64,000 nucleotides of DNA from Meconema thalassinum (taxonomy: Eukaryota; Arthropoda; Insecta; Orthoptera; Tettigoniidae), in assembly GCA_946902985.2 (NCBI GenBank), contig OX336391.1, positions 195,240,289 to 195,304,288 of the forward strand, given 5' to 3'. Both the position numbers and the translations under genes were made by a program. The notes beneath the pieces were generated by a model. The model was not told where the DNA came from. It did no database searches and was given only the letters and a program-made list of their open reading frames with translations. Of the stretch, positions 1 through 10,391 are shown piece after piece. How positions within the stretch are numbered: position 1 is the first letter of the stretch; each line of letters starts with the position of its first letter.

Positions 1-511
1 GCCCCCGCAGGTCTTTGTTCCATAATCTTCATACTAAATCACAACTCGCACAGTTAAAACAAAACACTACATAAAGATTGTACAGCATACACACACTTAA
101 ATAAATCACACATCGAATGTACTAAAACTTCTAAAACATATTCACATCTATGGGCGTGATAATGTATATTTATTGTAGGCTATTTGTGGCTTTAAACGCT
201 TTTAACTTTAAAGAAACCGCTGGCTGTAGCGGCAACTCACTCGCTATGAGCGCTGTGCCTGCACGGAACAAGGGTGGGTGCGTAGAGATGGGGAGAGCGG
301 CTGAAGGCTGCCGCTTTCTTGGTCGGTTTCTACTGCGTTGCCGTGTTGACTACCCACTAACCAGTATTTATTTCGATAAAGAAGAATGTGCATGAAAGTC
401 ATGATTGTTTGAATGCTTTGTTGAAACTGTAATAAAGTGTTATTTATTGTTAATGTAATTTTCTTGGGCTACCGCCGGTAGCCCCGGTAGCCCTAAGAAT
501 ACGCCCCTGAG
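1..511. other. Unassigned AT-rich sequence
   Basis: No gene, tRNA or element boundary recognised. The 81-codon frame at 150-395 has no family features and I do not treat it as a gene. Confidence 0.5.
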
Positions 512-866
512 CTCCGTGTACTTTGGGTGTGTGTAGAATCTGTCTGATAACCGGTGTTAATTGTGATGGCTGTATTAGTCTGTGTGTATCCTTTTTTTTC
601 AAGTAATGACTGCAACTTTGAATTTTTCAAATAGTTCCTATTTTGCAGCCAAACGCCACCGTCAACGACTACTAACCCTAGTTCTGAACTTAGCTACTAG
701 ACGCCACCGCAGTCGGCTCTTGACAACGAACGCAGGAACCTAATAGCGTTGTTTACAAACTTAACCTATACAATTTAGCTTCACACAGGTGTAATTAGTG
801 GAAGGTTCTTTAACATGCCATAAATCTATGGCATGGGACCGCCGGCTTTACTTCCCTCCGAGATAT
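512..866 (-). repeat. SINE-1 copy, 5'-truncated
   Basis: Matches the 3' two-thirds of a tRNA-derived SINE family ('SINE-1') seen complete at 44894-45407 and 47400-47921. In plus-strand reading it starts with the shared tail (CCGTGTACTTTGGGTGTGTG) and stops near the block reading GCCGGCTTTACTTCCC, so the tRNA-like head is missing. Confidence 0.75.
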
Positions 867-949
867 GATATTTTGAAATTGCTGCAACCTCTTTCGCTGA
901 CCCTGTAATTTTTGTGGGTTTTCTAACAGTACTCACGATTTTGGGAACG

Positions 950-1081
950 AATATGGAAAGTAGCCTCAGGAATGAGATATGAAGAAAAAGCTTAACGTTG
1001 GTAGATTAATACGGCGTAGAAACAAAATTCTGACATTTTAAAGATATTGAGCATCCCGGAGCCCCTTAAGTCATTATATTG
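950..1081. repeat. Dispersed repeat, diverged copy at about 38025-38160
   Basis: The run containing GGAATGAGATATG, then CGTAGA, AAACAAAATT and CCGGAGCCCCTTAA recurs in the same order near 38030-38155 (CCGGAGTCCCTTAA). It is an old transposon fragment of unknown class, immediately left of the PLE hairpin. Confidence 0.5.
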
Positions 1082-1280
1082 CAAGAGTTTAGTGCTTTTC
1101 AGTCGGTCAACACGACTCCTCCGGCGGAGAACGACTGTGTTAGAAGAGGGCTTCACAGGAAATGGTAACCAGCTTTGGACCACTCTCCTGTATCCCGATA
1201 ATATTCGTGTTGACCGACTGAAAAGCACTAAACTCTTGTTTACTAAGGAAACACTGAAAATATGGCTTCAAACACCACAA
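1082..1280 (+). mobile_element. Penelope-like element terminus folded as an inverted repeat
   Basis: Perfect 34-bp inverted arms (1082-1115 and 1205-1238, containing GTGCTTTTCAGTCGGTCAAC) flank an 89-bp spacer. The right arm continues through the PLE 5' end to the start codon context and first codons (MASNTT) of the intact PLE at 29550, then stops at CACCACAA, the same boundary seen at 28271. Only PLE termini are present, with no RT coding sequence. Confidence 0.8.
1118..1202 (+). repeat. 85-bp filler inside the PLE hairpin; copy 1 of a direct repeat
   Basis: Identical to 1616-1700 except one G/A difference at 1125/1623. It begins CCTCCGGCGGAG and ends CCCGATAAT. It is not part of the intact PLE, so it looks like captured local DNA or a template-switch filler. 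Confidence 0.85.
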
Positions 1281-1615
1281 TCATTAGATTGCACTGCGCT
1301 TTTTGTGAACTTAATTTATTGTTCCTGGTTCTGTTTAAAGGAAACCTTATTTCCTATGATGCAATTATCTGCATATTTCATTTTTCGTTTGGAGCTTTGC
1401 CACGTTTCACATCTGAAATACATTTGCTCTTCATTGGCAGTGATGAATTAGCTATATTCTCATACGAGCGGATACAAAATTGATGAAAGAATAATAGTTG
1501 CCTTATAGAAGTATATTGATAAATTCTGTGATGATTGATAGCGGGTCTCGCTGCTATAAAAGGGAAAACTTTGAAAGCGAACTTAGGGGAGGAAAGAGTA
1601 ATTGAAAAATGGTTG

Positions 1616-1700
1616 CCTCCGACGGAGAACGACTGTGTTAGAAGAGGGCTTCACAGGAAATGGTAACCAGCTTTGGACCACTCTCCTGTATCCCGATAAT
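1616..1700 (+). repeat. 85-bp direct repeat, copy 2 (candidate source of the filler)
   Basis: Same 85 bp as 1118-1202 at an offset of 498 bp, here not flanked by PLE arms. The remaining sequence to 2227 is AT-rich with nothing recognised. Confidence 0.85.
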
Positions 1701-2289
1701 TGCAGCAATGGCCAAGAACACGATTTGACTTTTAGTTGCTCTGGTGGCTAATGTTGCTATTATTTTTAATGCATTATTGGTGTCAAGAATTCTGTCTAGG
1801 GAATCGCGGATGCAGTTTTTGTTTCGTTTTTAAACTGAAACATATAATCAGAATGTGTTTTCATACCAGGGAATGGGTCAGATCTCGGGTTAAAAGTACA
1901 CAGGTTGTTTCGAAATTTAATTTCTGAACTTAAAATTGTGGCAGAGTGGGTTTTAAGTTGGAATATTTTAATATTCCCAGGACATGGTCGATGTATGATA
2001 TTGCTTAAGAGGAATAAATCAACTAAGTAGCTCGCTTGTTAATACTATTATTATATTTATTAAATTAATAGGCTACACGTCAAAAAGCTTCATAATATCT
2101 TCTCAGGCTCAAGTTGCTTTAAACATCAGTGCTTATTAAAACAACATGTCATCGATGCACCTACAAAATTCACGATATTATGCCGCGGTTGTCTTTTGCC
2201 AGTTATTTCTTTAAAATAGGCCAGAAATCTATATATATAAAGCTCAATGTTTGTCTGTCTGTCTGTCTATCTGTCTGTTATGTAAACAA

Positions 2290-3170
2290 ATCCACACCGT
2301 TTCACCGATCTGAACCAAAATTTGTATACATACCCTTCGGAACCCTGCGGGTAACCCTGTCCACTTGAAATTTCCGACAGACCACCCCATTCCCTGCATT
2401 TAGGCCCTTTGGCCCAAATATACACCGTTTCACTGATCTCAACAAAAATTTGTATACTTACCCAATGTAACCCTGTGAATAATACTGTCCACTTAAAATT
2501 TCGGACAGACCACCCCATTTCCTGCATTTAGGCCCTTTGGCAAACATCTACACCGTTTGACCGATCCGAACCAAAAATTTGTATACTTACCCTTTGCAAC
2601 CCTGCGGGTAACCCTGCCCACTTGAAATTTCGGACAGGCCACCCCATTCTCTGCATTTAGGCCCTTTGACCCAAATCTACACCGTTTCACCGATCAGAAC
2701 CAAAATTTGTATACTTACCCTTTGGTACCCTGCGAGTAACACTGTTTGCTTGAAATTGCGGACAGACCACTCCATTCCCTGCATTTAGGCCCCTTGGCTC
2801 AAATCTACACCGTTTCACCGATCTGAACCAAAATGTGTATACTTACCCTTTGTAAATCTGGGAATATCACTGTCCACCTAAAATTTCGGACAGACCACCC
2901 CATTTCCTGCATTTAAGCCCTTTGGCAAAAATCTATATCGTTTCACCGATCCGGACCAAATTTGTATACTTACCCTTTCGAACCCTGCGGGTAACCCTGT
3001 CCACTTGAAATTGCGGACAGATCACCCCATTCCATCATTTAGGCCCTTTGGCACAAATCTACACCGTTTCACCGTTCAGAACCAACATTTGTATACTTAC
3101 CCTTCGGTACCCTGCGAGTAACATTGTCTGCTTGAAATTGCGGACAGACCACTCCATTCCCGGAAAGAGG
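2290..3170 (+). repeat. Minisatellite of about 128 bp, seven units
   Basis: The phrase CACCGTTTCACCGATC recurs near 2296, 2421, 2549, 2677, 2806, 2935 and 3061. Each unit also carries CATTTAGGCCCTTTGG and GACAGACCACCCCATT. Units differ by point changes, so the array is not recent. It belongs to Helitron A, and diverged units recur at 58139-58860. Confidence 0.9.
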
Positions 3171-4039
3171 ACAGGGTCCGTCCCAAAGGCAATGGAAAAA
3201 AGGGGTAAAACCGGACCCGCTCTGGAAACCCTCAGGGTTGCCAGCTCCCGAACTCACCAGCCATGAGCCCTTGAGGATGTAGCACTATCGAGGGTGCACC
3301 AGAAGTGGTGGGGCTACACACACCCTTCCTCCTTGAGGGTCTTGAGCAGAAGACATGAGATATTAAGAAAAGAAAAAGAAGGCTGACACCTCGAAGAATG
3401 AGGCTATCAGGAATGATTAGACAAGGGTCAATTAAGGCGGGAAAGTGAAAGAGTCGCTAGGCCTCGGATACCCTGATACCATCGGGGTCGGAAGAGAACA
3501 AGAGTTTGACCGAGAGTTTGACAGGTAAGAGAACTGAAAGGAGCCCGGCACCAGTAAGTAGAAGCAATGCCGGACTCAGCTGGGGTCCCGTGGTCGCAAA
3601 CCCACGACCCACAAGTTGAGAGACCCTGGGGGGTGTAGGGGGGAGGAGGGGGCAAGGTGTGAGAATAGCTTGCTGATTCATCGCGAGGTGACATGAGAGA
3701 AATGTCCAGACCCCGCCGTGTTACCTGGTATTGCTGACTATGCTGATGTTCATACAGGGTCTTTGCTCAAACCACTGTAGTGTTACGAAAGAATGAGTGA
3801 TTCACCGGTCAATGTGAATAGGACCGGGAACCCCCCCGAACGTCTGTCATCATATATCGTCATCATCTGCGATTCGTGCTGCTTGGACCCGAGCAGTACT
3901 CGATAAGCTCTTTCACTACACGCATCGAGTATAGGCCTAAGCCAGAAAATAACGTTCAGACTTTGGAAGACATCGAAGGTAGAAATCTGAATTGCCTATA
4001 TCAGATTTAAAATTACATCATGTTCGTTTAGTAGTCATT

Positions 4040-4680
4040 TTTCATTACCTTATTATTATCATAAGGGCAAATGACCTAGATGTTACGCCCATTATACCAC
4101 TAATCACCACACACAATAAGTCTTCATCGCCTGTGAATTTTGAAATATTTCTTTCTATCACGGTAGTTTGTAAGTTTGTCGTGTCAATTCAACAGTAGTT
4201 TTCATTATCATCCTCATCAAAAGGGCAAATGGCCTAGATGTTACGTCCATTATACTACTAAGTAACACCACAGTCTTCATCGCCTGTGATTTTAAAATAT
4301 GTATTTGCATTAGTTTGTAAGGTTGATATAGCCGTTCAGTAGTAGTCGTCTTCATTATCATCCTCATCAAAAGGGCAAATGACCTAGATGTTACGTCCAT
4401 TATACTACTAAGCAACACCAGAGTCTACCTAGCCTGTGATTTTAAAAATATGTATTTGCATTAGTTTGTAAGGTTGATATAGCCGTTCAGTAGTAGTCGT
4501 CTTCATTATCATCCTCATCAAAAGGGCAAATGACCTAGATGTTACGCCCATTATACTACTAGGCAACACCACAGTCGTCCTCGCCGGTAATTTAAAAATA
4601 TGTATTTCTATTAGAGTATAAGTTCATTATACCCGTTCAATAGCAGTCGTCGTCAGTATCATCTTCATCAGTGACGTTGA
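4040..4680 (+). repeat. Minisatellite of about 150 bp, four units
   Basis: TTACGYCCATTATAC recurs at about 4083, 4241, 4391 and 4542, with CATTATCATCCTCATCAAAA before it each time. It lies just inside the 3' end of Helitron A, and the related unit at 59455-59600 lies in the same place in Helitron C. Confidence 0.9.
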
Positions 4681-4754
4681 GTGTTAAGGAGACTGCAATA
4701 TTATCATCATTCCACCGGGCGAAGCCGGGTACTACTGCTAGTATACGTATAACG

Positions 4755-5105
4755 AAGAAAGAAAGGAACAAAGAGGAAAGGAAAGATAGGAAGAAAGGGA
4801 GGAAGGGAGGAAGGAAAGAAAGGAAACAAAGGAGAGATTGGGAGAAGGAAAGAAAGAAAGGAAGAGAGGAATAAAGGGAGGAAAGGAATAAAGCAGGAAA
4901 AGAAGAAAAGAAAGAATGGAAGAAAGGAAAGATAGGAAAAAAGTAATAAAGGAAAGATAGAAAGGATAAAAGAAAGAAATGAAGAAAGAAAGTAGGGAAG
5001 AAAGGAAAGAAAGGAAAAAAGAAACAAATTAAGAAAATAAATCACAGAAAGGAAGACATGGGAGAAGGGAGGAAGGAAAGAAAGGAAAGGGAGAAAGGAA
5101 GACTG
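4755..5105 (+). repeat. Polypurine tract, (GGAAA/GAAAG)n
   Basis: About 350 bp of almost uninterrupted A and G on the plus strand. The 134-residue minus-strand frame here is a low-complexity artefact (S/F/L/P only). Confidence 0.95.
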
Positions 5106-5110
5106 ACACA

Positions 5111-5270
5111 CCCCACAGGCCTACATAAATACAGTCCATCATAGCAATTCACGTAAGAATGGATTTTACAGCCTGGTGCCCTTCCTGAGGCCAATCTAAT
5201 ACGAGGAGTTAATGAGAGATGAAAATGCATTGAGCTACAGGAGAGGCATGACAAGTCAGCTCTTTGTTTA
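5111..5270. repeat. SINE-like fragment with the GCCCTTCCTGA motif
   Basis: GGTGCCCTTCCTGAGGCCAA followed by GAGGAGTTAATGAGAGATGA is a diverged match to 23785-23875 and, for its first part, to the SINE at 43925-44155. Confidence 0.5.
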
Positions 5271-5439
5271 TCTCAACGGTTGATTACTCCGCCTGTTAGA
5301 CTCCCTAAGTATATCATTGGATTGCGCTTGCTGTAGCCCCGAGATAATGGAGACGATATAACATAAAGCCTAAGTGTGAAACGAGAATCCCCTAGTTTAC
5401 ATCTGACATAAACTCGTGAGCACCGAATGAATCTGAGCA

Positions 5440-5640
5440 AGGAGAAGGAACAAAGCGGCCATGGCCTATTATACGGTACCATCCCGGCATTTGCCTGGAG
5501 TTGAAAAGGGAAAACCACGGAAACATTTTCGAAGACAGCCGACGCGATGGTGAGGTTCAAACCCACGTCCACCGAATCCTCAGATAGCTTGGACCCATGG
5601 TCTAGCGCTGCGCGTTGGCGAGCGTAGGTACTGCTATCGT
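5440..5640 (-). repeat. Degenerate tRNA-derived SINE fragment
   Basis: Contains CATCCCGGCATTTGCCTGGA, GGGAAAACCACGGAAA and a reversed box-B-like GGTTCAAACCCAC followed by a reversed A-box-like stretch. The same modules appear scrambled at 6330-6600. I recognise the layout from insect SINEs but cannot name the family. Confidence 0.5.
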
Positions 5641-5835
5641 TCCACATTTGGATACGATTGATCATGCCAAATGATATCAGTTGATGAATGCCTATTATGT
5701 TAGTTTCCCAGATGATCTGTAGTTGTAGTTGATTCATTTAGGGTATTTTCGGCATCGCCGACGAGTTCCCTCGTGTACGTGCGTGTCTGTGTAGAATGTT
5801 TCAGATAACGTTTGTAATATTGGGGTGTCTGTTGT

Positions 5836-6262
5836 AGTTGTTTAGTTCCTCAGTTTAAGGGCTGCGACAACGCGGTCATGTAGGCCCGTGTACTTTGGGT
5901 GTGTGTAGAATCTGTCTGATAACTGCTGTCAATTGTGATGGCTGTATTAGTGTGTGTTATCTGTTTTATAATCCAAGTAAGGACTGCAAACATTCTATTT
6001 TCAAGTAGTTCCAACTTTTGCTACCAAACGCCACCGTCAATGACCAACTTTGTTACTAGATGCCAACGCTGTCGGCTCCTGGCGACGAACGTTGAACCTA
6101 AGAGCGTTGGTCAAATCTAACCAACAATTTAAGCTTCGCACAAGTGTAATTAGTGGAAGGTTCATTATCATGCTATAAATCTAAGACATGGAACCACCGG
6201 CTTTACTTCCCCTCCGAAGGAAGTCATACTGAGGGATTTTTAACGCTCTTGAAAATCCTGTC
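5836..6262 (-). repeat. SINE-1 copy, 5'-truncated
   Basis: Begins with the tail TTCCTCAGTTTAAGGGCTGC and runs through the family core to GGGATTTTTAACGCTCTTGA. The tRNA-like head is absent. The small frame at 6153-6371 is SINE sequence, not a gene. Confidence 0.8.
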
Positions 6263-6329
6263 TGTTGTAGTGTGTGCAATTGTCATTGAAGCTAACTTTG
6301 TATTGGAGGTGGCTGTGGTCTTAAGTTTT

Positions 6330-6715
6330 GAACCATCCCTGAATTTGTCTGAAGTGGAAGCGGGAAACTAGGGAATACCACTTCTAGAATGGCTTGTCAC
6401 CCTGTAAGTCAGGGTTCGATTCCTGGCTCTGCCAAGAAATTTTAATTCTGGACTGGGGGCTGGAACGGAGTTCACTCAGCATCGTGAGGCAAAACTGACA
6501 AGAGGAGGTTTCAATTACCATCTCAGCCATCTTAGAAGTGTATTTCCGTGGTTACCCACTTCCTGGCAAATGCTGGAATGGTTTATGTCTTAAGGTTTTG
6601 GCTGTCTTCTTCCCAAACTTCTCCTGAATTACAAATATATACACTAATGCAGCCATCACATTAAGACTGGTTATCAGACAGATTTTACACTCACCCAAGT
6701 ACACGGGGCTACACC
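6330..6715 (+). repeat. tRNA-derived SINE sharing the SINE-1 tail
   Basis: A near-perfect pol III box B (GGTTCGATTCC, 6413-6423) follows a tRNA-like stretch ending CTCTGCC. The body resembles the 5440-5640 fragment. The 3' part (6650-6710: CAGCCATCAC, GGTTATCAGACAGATT, CACGGGGCTACA) is the SINE-1 tail in forward orientation, so two different SINE heads carry one tail. Confidence 0.65.
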
Positions 6716-7454
6716 CTTCCTCTCAGTTTTTTCTTACAAGACTGTGTTCATACCTTTCAAAACCTCAGACATAATTTAATTTCGTGGTGGAGTTGAGAAG
6801 CAAACCCAGAATATTTAGGGTCGCAGCCTCAATACGTTCTCGGAGACCAGGAAAGGCAGTAAACTAGGAACAACCTGAGAATATCGTTAGGTTATGTTCA
6901 GTACAGTACAAAAGTGTGTAATAACGATGAAAGTACTTTGCTAAATTGTTCTATAACGTTCTGAACAGATCGTCTCAATCGCACTTCTGCAAGAATTGGA
7001 TCCCCTTGTATCTTACCAGCCAGAAACTTTTATATGGATTACATCCCATCTGTCGCGGGAGACAATTTCCTAAACGTTTATGGTCGCTATAAGACGGGGC
7101 CAAGTTTCTCCACAGTATTCACCATATATATGAGCCTTCTGAGGCTAAGCTACATTGATTTTCCAACAAAGACGTCACTTTAGAAGGAATGAAGAGCATT
7201 TTGATTTGAATTCTTATGGTTGCTTTAAAGAGGAAGGACCGCTGAGGCTGCAAAGAACACTCATGTCTCAAGATTCTACTCGGAATGTAAGAGAAAGTTT
7301 GAATTCTGCTGCATACCAAGTCTTTGTTTATGTGAATTGAAAATACTTCCGGAACCAACTGTTTTAACTGACAACGTTACCGCGCCAGTCACCAATGCCA
7401 GGCTACGTTTAGACTTGGGAGACGAATGAACTTAAACACCCAGTGTAAGTGAAA
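6716..7454. other. Unassigned sequence
   Basis: No coding potential, TIRs or tRNA-like signals recognised between the SINE tail and the Tc1 insertion site at 7455. Confidence 0.5.
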
Positions 7455-7456
7455 TA

Positions 7457-8830
7457 CACTGAAGAAAATGGAAATTGTAACACCCAGAAGGAGTGGTGCT
7501 ACATTCATGCAATTGAACATGCAGGACGAGTGTTCGGTTGTGATTCGATGATTACACTTTCTGGTCCCTCTGACCGCAAGTTTGGACAACAATCAATACA
7601 GGATGTGCCCACCACGAGCTGCAATACATTGATGATTTCGGGGAGGCATGGAGTCAATATGGCCCTGGATCGCTTCCAGAGGAATTGTGGCCCATGCTTG
7701 CTGCACTGCACGGGTCAGTTGTTCCAGAGTTGTGGGTCGCTGAGGACGGTTGGCCAGTTGTCGACCCATCATGTCCCACAATGCTCAATAGGACTGAGGT
7801 CCGGGGATCTGGTGGGCCATCCTACGGTTGTGATGTCATGGAGATCTTCTCTGGAGATGCGTACAATGTGAACCCGGGCATTGTCCTGCTGAAACATCCC
7901 ATTAGCAATGTTCGCCATCATAAGGACAACCACTGGATTGAGCACCCTATCAACGTACAGTCGAGCAGTCATAGTGCCCTCAACAAGCACTAATTGTGAT
8001 TTCACATTAAAGCCAATAGCTCCCCAGACCATAATGCCCTGTGTGCCTCTCGACAATAAGGTCTGGGCGGCCCCTCTCCCCGGTGCGTCGGCGCACTCGA
8101 TTCCGGCAATCACTGTGGGCAAGACAGAAGCGCGATTCATCACTAAAGACGACCCTATTCCATTCGTCGACCCACGTCGATCGTTCTCGACACCAGGCCA
8201 GCCTTACACGTCGCTGTTGTGAGGTCAATGGAACACCTTCTGCAGGGACACGGGATCGTAAGCCAGCTGCATGCAGGCGATTACCAACTGTTTGTTGTGT
8301 AACGTGGGGTGCCACAGCTGCTCGAATTTGCGCTGCTGTTGCATGGGGTTCCATCCGGGCCATCCGAATGATGCGGCGATCCTTTCTCACGGTTGTCTGT
8401 CGAGCTGGGCCTGTGCCCGATCTACGAGTGTGGGTACCTTCATTTTACCACTGCTGTCATACACGTTGTACCGTAGATGCCTGTCGGCCAACACGTGCAG
8501 CGACAGTTCTTAGCGATAATCCAGCCTCACACAGCCCAATTATCCGAGCCCTCTCAAACGGCGACAGTTGTTGATAGCGTGCTCTTCTCTGTCGTCGAGG
8601 CATGTTTGACGGGGAACACTTCACTGCACAGACTGCAAGTCAACTACGCTACACCAGAATCCGTATACTGGAGTTGATTCATCCATGACCAATCACTTGG
8701 GGAGACCTGTAGCAACAATCCAATGGGTTGTTTGACCGTTTACATACCTACATGGCATCGTTCCATATCTTGAGAATCAACACAAACGACCAATGCCTTC
8801 ATGGTGTTGCAATTTCCATTTTCTTCAGTT
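7457..8830 (-). mobile_element. Tc1/mariner-type transposon, inactive copy
   Basis: Flanked by TA (7455-7456 and 8831-8832). Inverted ends share ACTGAAGAAAATGGAAATTG then AACACC, with two mismatches over 28 bp. At 1374 bp the length is near normal for Tc1-like elements. The transposase is on the minus strand and broken. Confidence 0.85.
7560..8600 (-). pseudogene. Tc1-like transposase, frameshifted
   Basis: Three frames together give a Tc1 transposase. 8007-8390 holds the linker and first catalytic block (FSDESRF). 7769-8143 holds GIMVWGAIGF, the second block (FQQDNARVH) and the third (SPDLSPIEH), with DD34E spacing. 7593-7781 holds the C-terminal tail (LEAIQGHIDSMPPR). Frameshifts lie near 8085 and 7780, and the N-terminal helix-turn-helix part beyond 8400 contains stops. 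The product would normally cut and paste the element at TA sites; this copy cannot. Confidence 0.85.
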
Positions 8831-9285
8831 TATATTTGCACGATAACCTTTGAACAATTCCAAGATGCTGTTTTGAGCAATCGACTTAAGACTTGGTCTT
8901 CGTCTCCGTGTTCTTTTGTTTTTTAACCAGAGTTTCCATGGTGACTGTAGTAGTGCGCGTCTGTCTGTATGTTGCGTAATTAGCCTGGAGGCTGGTTAGC
9001 ACGGCCCTGCGTAGCTAGTGCGTGTAGTATAATCTATCCTGCTGCACTCTTACGGACAGTCTAAGAAGTATGCCACAAGTGCGTGACGTCATGTCATTGT
9101 CTCTCCCCACCTGCCGCTACGTGTGCGAGTGGCGAGCTGTGTACTGTATAGTGCGATGTGGTACCATTCTAGCCAGGCAAGTGCTTTTAGTGCATCATGA
9201 CCCAGTCTAGCCCTGTTTGCCCTGTCTATGCTGGAACTCGTCAGTTCAGACGTACGCACATCAGAGCTGTACCGGCAGGGTTGTT

Positions 9286-9702
9286 TTAAAGCCATTCTTC
9301 TCTTCTCTTCATATTATTATTATTATTATTATTGTTATTATTATTATTGTCCGGGGATATCTCTACATCAATGTGATCTTGAAGAGACTGCCTATTTTGG
9401 ACCCACTGTCCACAAGAGAAGAAGGTGTGATTAGCATTATCTAATTCGTTGATACAGTAGATGCAATCTGATGAATCCACCTTCCCCATATTCTTAAAGG
9501 AACAGAAGTACCCATGGCCAGTCAAGAACTGAGTGAGAGAGTAACCAACCTCACCATGTTTCCTCTCTGTCCAGACCTGCACCTGAGGGATCATTCTCTT
9601 AGTCCATTGGCTTAGATCTCCTTGCTCCCATTTGATTGAAAACTGGTAGCAAGTTTTGTTGAAGATATCCTCCGAACAAAGAAGACGGATCTGGATCGCC
9701 AC
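9286..9702 (-). pseudogene. C-terminal fragment of an R1-type LINE reverse transcriptase
   Basis: The frame contains YSLTQFLTGHG, CIYCINELDNANHTFFSC and WVQNRQSL, the C-terminal region and CCHC-like zinc motif that end R1/Jockey-group ORF2 proteins. The RT domain is absent. At its 3' side it runs into an (AAT)n tract, which adds a meaningless poly-Asn run to the frame. It is a dead, truncated copy. Confidence 0.7.
9313..9349. repeat. (ATT)n microsatellite
   Basis: ATT repeats with one GTT interruption, abutting the LINE fragment. Confidence 0.95.
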
Positions 9703-9734
9703 TGAAGATGATTCATTACGGAAGAGTGTCCTAC

Positions 9735-9886
9735 AGGCAAATATAAAATGACTCTAGCCTGAAGTGATGTGATAAACGGTTCCAGGCTAGTGTTCAGGAG
9801 TAACGGGGGAGTTTTAGTCGGTAGTCTGCTACTCAGGAGCAGGAGAACGACACTCTGTGCGTAAATGCATTTCTTCTCCTAAAAAG
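9735..9886 (+). repeat. Likely LINE 3'-UTR fragment
   Basis: GAGTTTTAGTCGGTAGTCTG, GACACTCTGTGCGTAAATGC and a following AAT-rich tail look like the 3' end of an R1/Jockey-type LINE in plus orientation. No coding sequence remains. Confidence 0.4.
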
Positions 9887-9899
9887 AATAATAATAAAA

Positions 9900-9953
<54 letters not shown>
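9887..9953. repeat. (AAT)n then (ATT)n microsatellite
   Basis: A short AAT run turns into about 17 ATT units. It could be an expanded LINE tail. Confidence 0.95.
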
Positions 9954-9954
<1 letters not shown>

Positions 9955-10224
9955 GACTGTTACATATTGTCATTGAATGTTAAGCAATAAAATGTTATTG
10001 GGTATCAATAGACTACGTCTCATACTGTTGCCGAGTACATTGTCCATGAATTCTCAAACATTTGATGGGTTCATTAATATAAAAATTAGGTCATTTATAC
10101 TTGGCATACCCAGGCCTGATAAATGATTAAACAATTTTGATGTTGTTCCTCTTGCTTATTCCAAACCTACCACAATCGTTAGTTTCTCTTTGAAGCCAAT
10201 CGTTTGACGATGGTTTTTCACATC

Positions 10225-10254
10225 TTTTTTTTTTTTTAAGGAAACTTGTTTATT
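10225..10254 (-). terminator. LINE poly(A) signal and A-tail
   Basis: Read on the minus strand, AATAAA (10254-10249) is followed 11 nt later by a run of 13 A (10237-10225). This fixes the LINE 3' end and orientation. Confidence 0.85.
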
Positions 10255-10391
10255 GTCTTCATATATTTACGGTACATAGGTTATTGTGAGGTGGTAGATG
10301 AATAACAATCATGGATATTGATGAGTTTATCACAGTTATACTAGTCTACTTAATGTTCAATGTTCAATCACTATCACAATGCACAAAACAC

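Larger units (their letters stand above)
2228..4741 (+). mobile_element. Non-autonomous Helitron A
   Basis: The 5' end reads A|TCTATATATATAAAGC followed by (GTCT)n, a common insect Helitron start. The 3' end has a GC hairpin (CCGGGCGAAGCCGGG) and finishes TGCTAG|T, giving the A|T insertion site and CTRR end expected of Helitrons. No RepHel frame is present. The interior is two minisatellites (about 2290-3170 and 4040-4680) around a unique GC-richer segment (3170-3990). A shorter relative is at 58552-59654. Confidence 0.7.

Noticed and set aside
2290..3170. CRISPR-like regular repeats
   Set aside because: Tandem units of about 128 bp with no unique spacers; an animal minisatellite.
4707..5111. 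134-residue minus-strand frame rich in S, F, L and P
   Set aside because: Translation of the polypurine tract; low complexity with no domain.
6153..6371. Small frames beginning ME-GSL-CHKS (also at 45223 and 47727)
   Set aside because: The same SINE-1 segment translated at several copies; not genes.
6385..6430. A genuine tRNA gene
   Set aside because: Box B is good but the cloverleaf is incomplete and a SINE body follows. The same applies to the tRNA-like heads at 37862, 44155, 44403, 47297 and 49712.
9286..9349. Poly-asparagine protein tail
   Set aside because: (AAT)n microsatellite read as codons.
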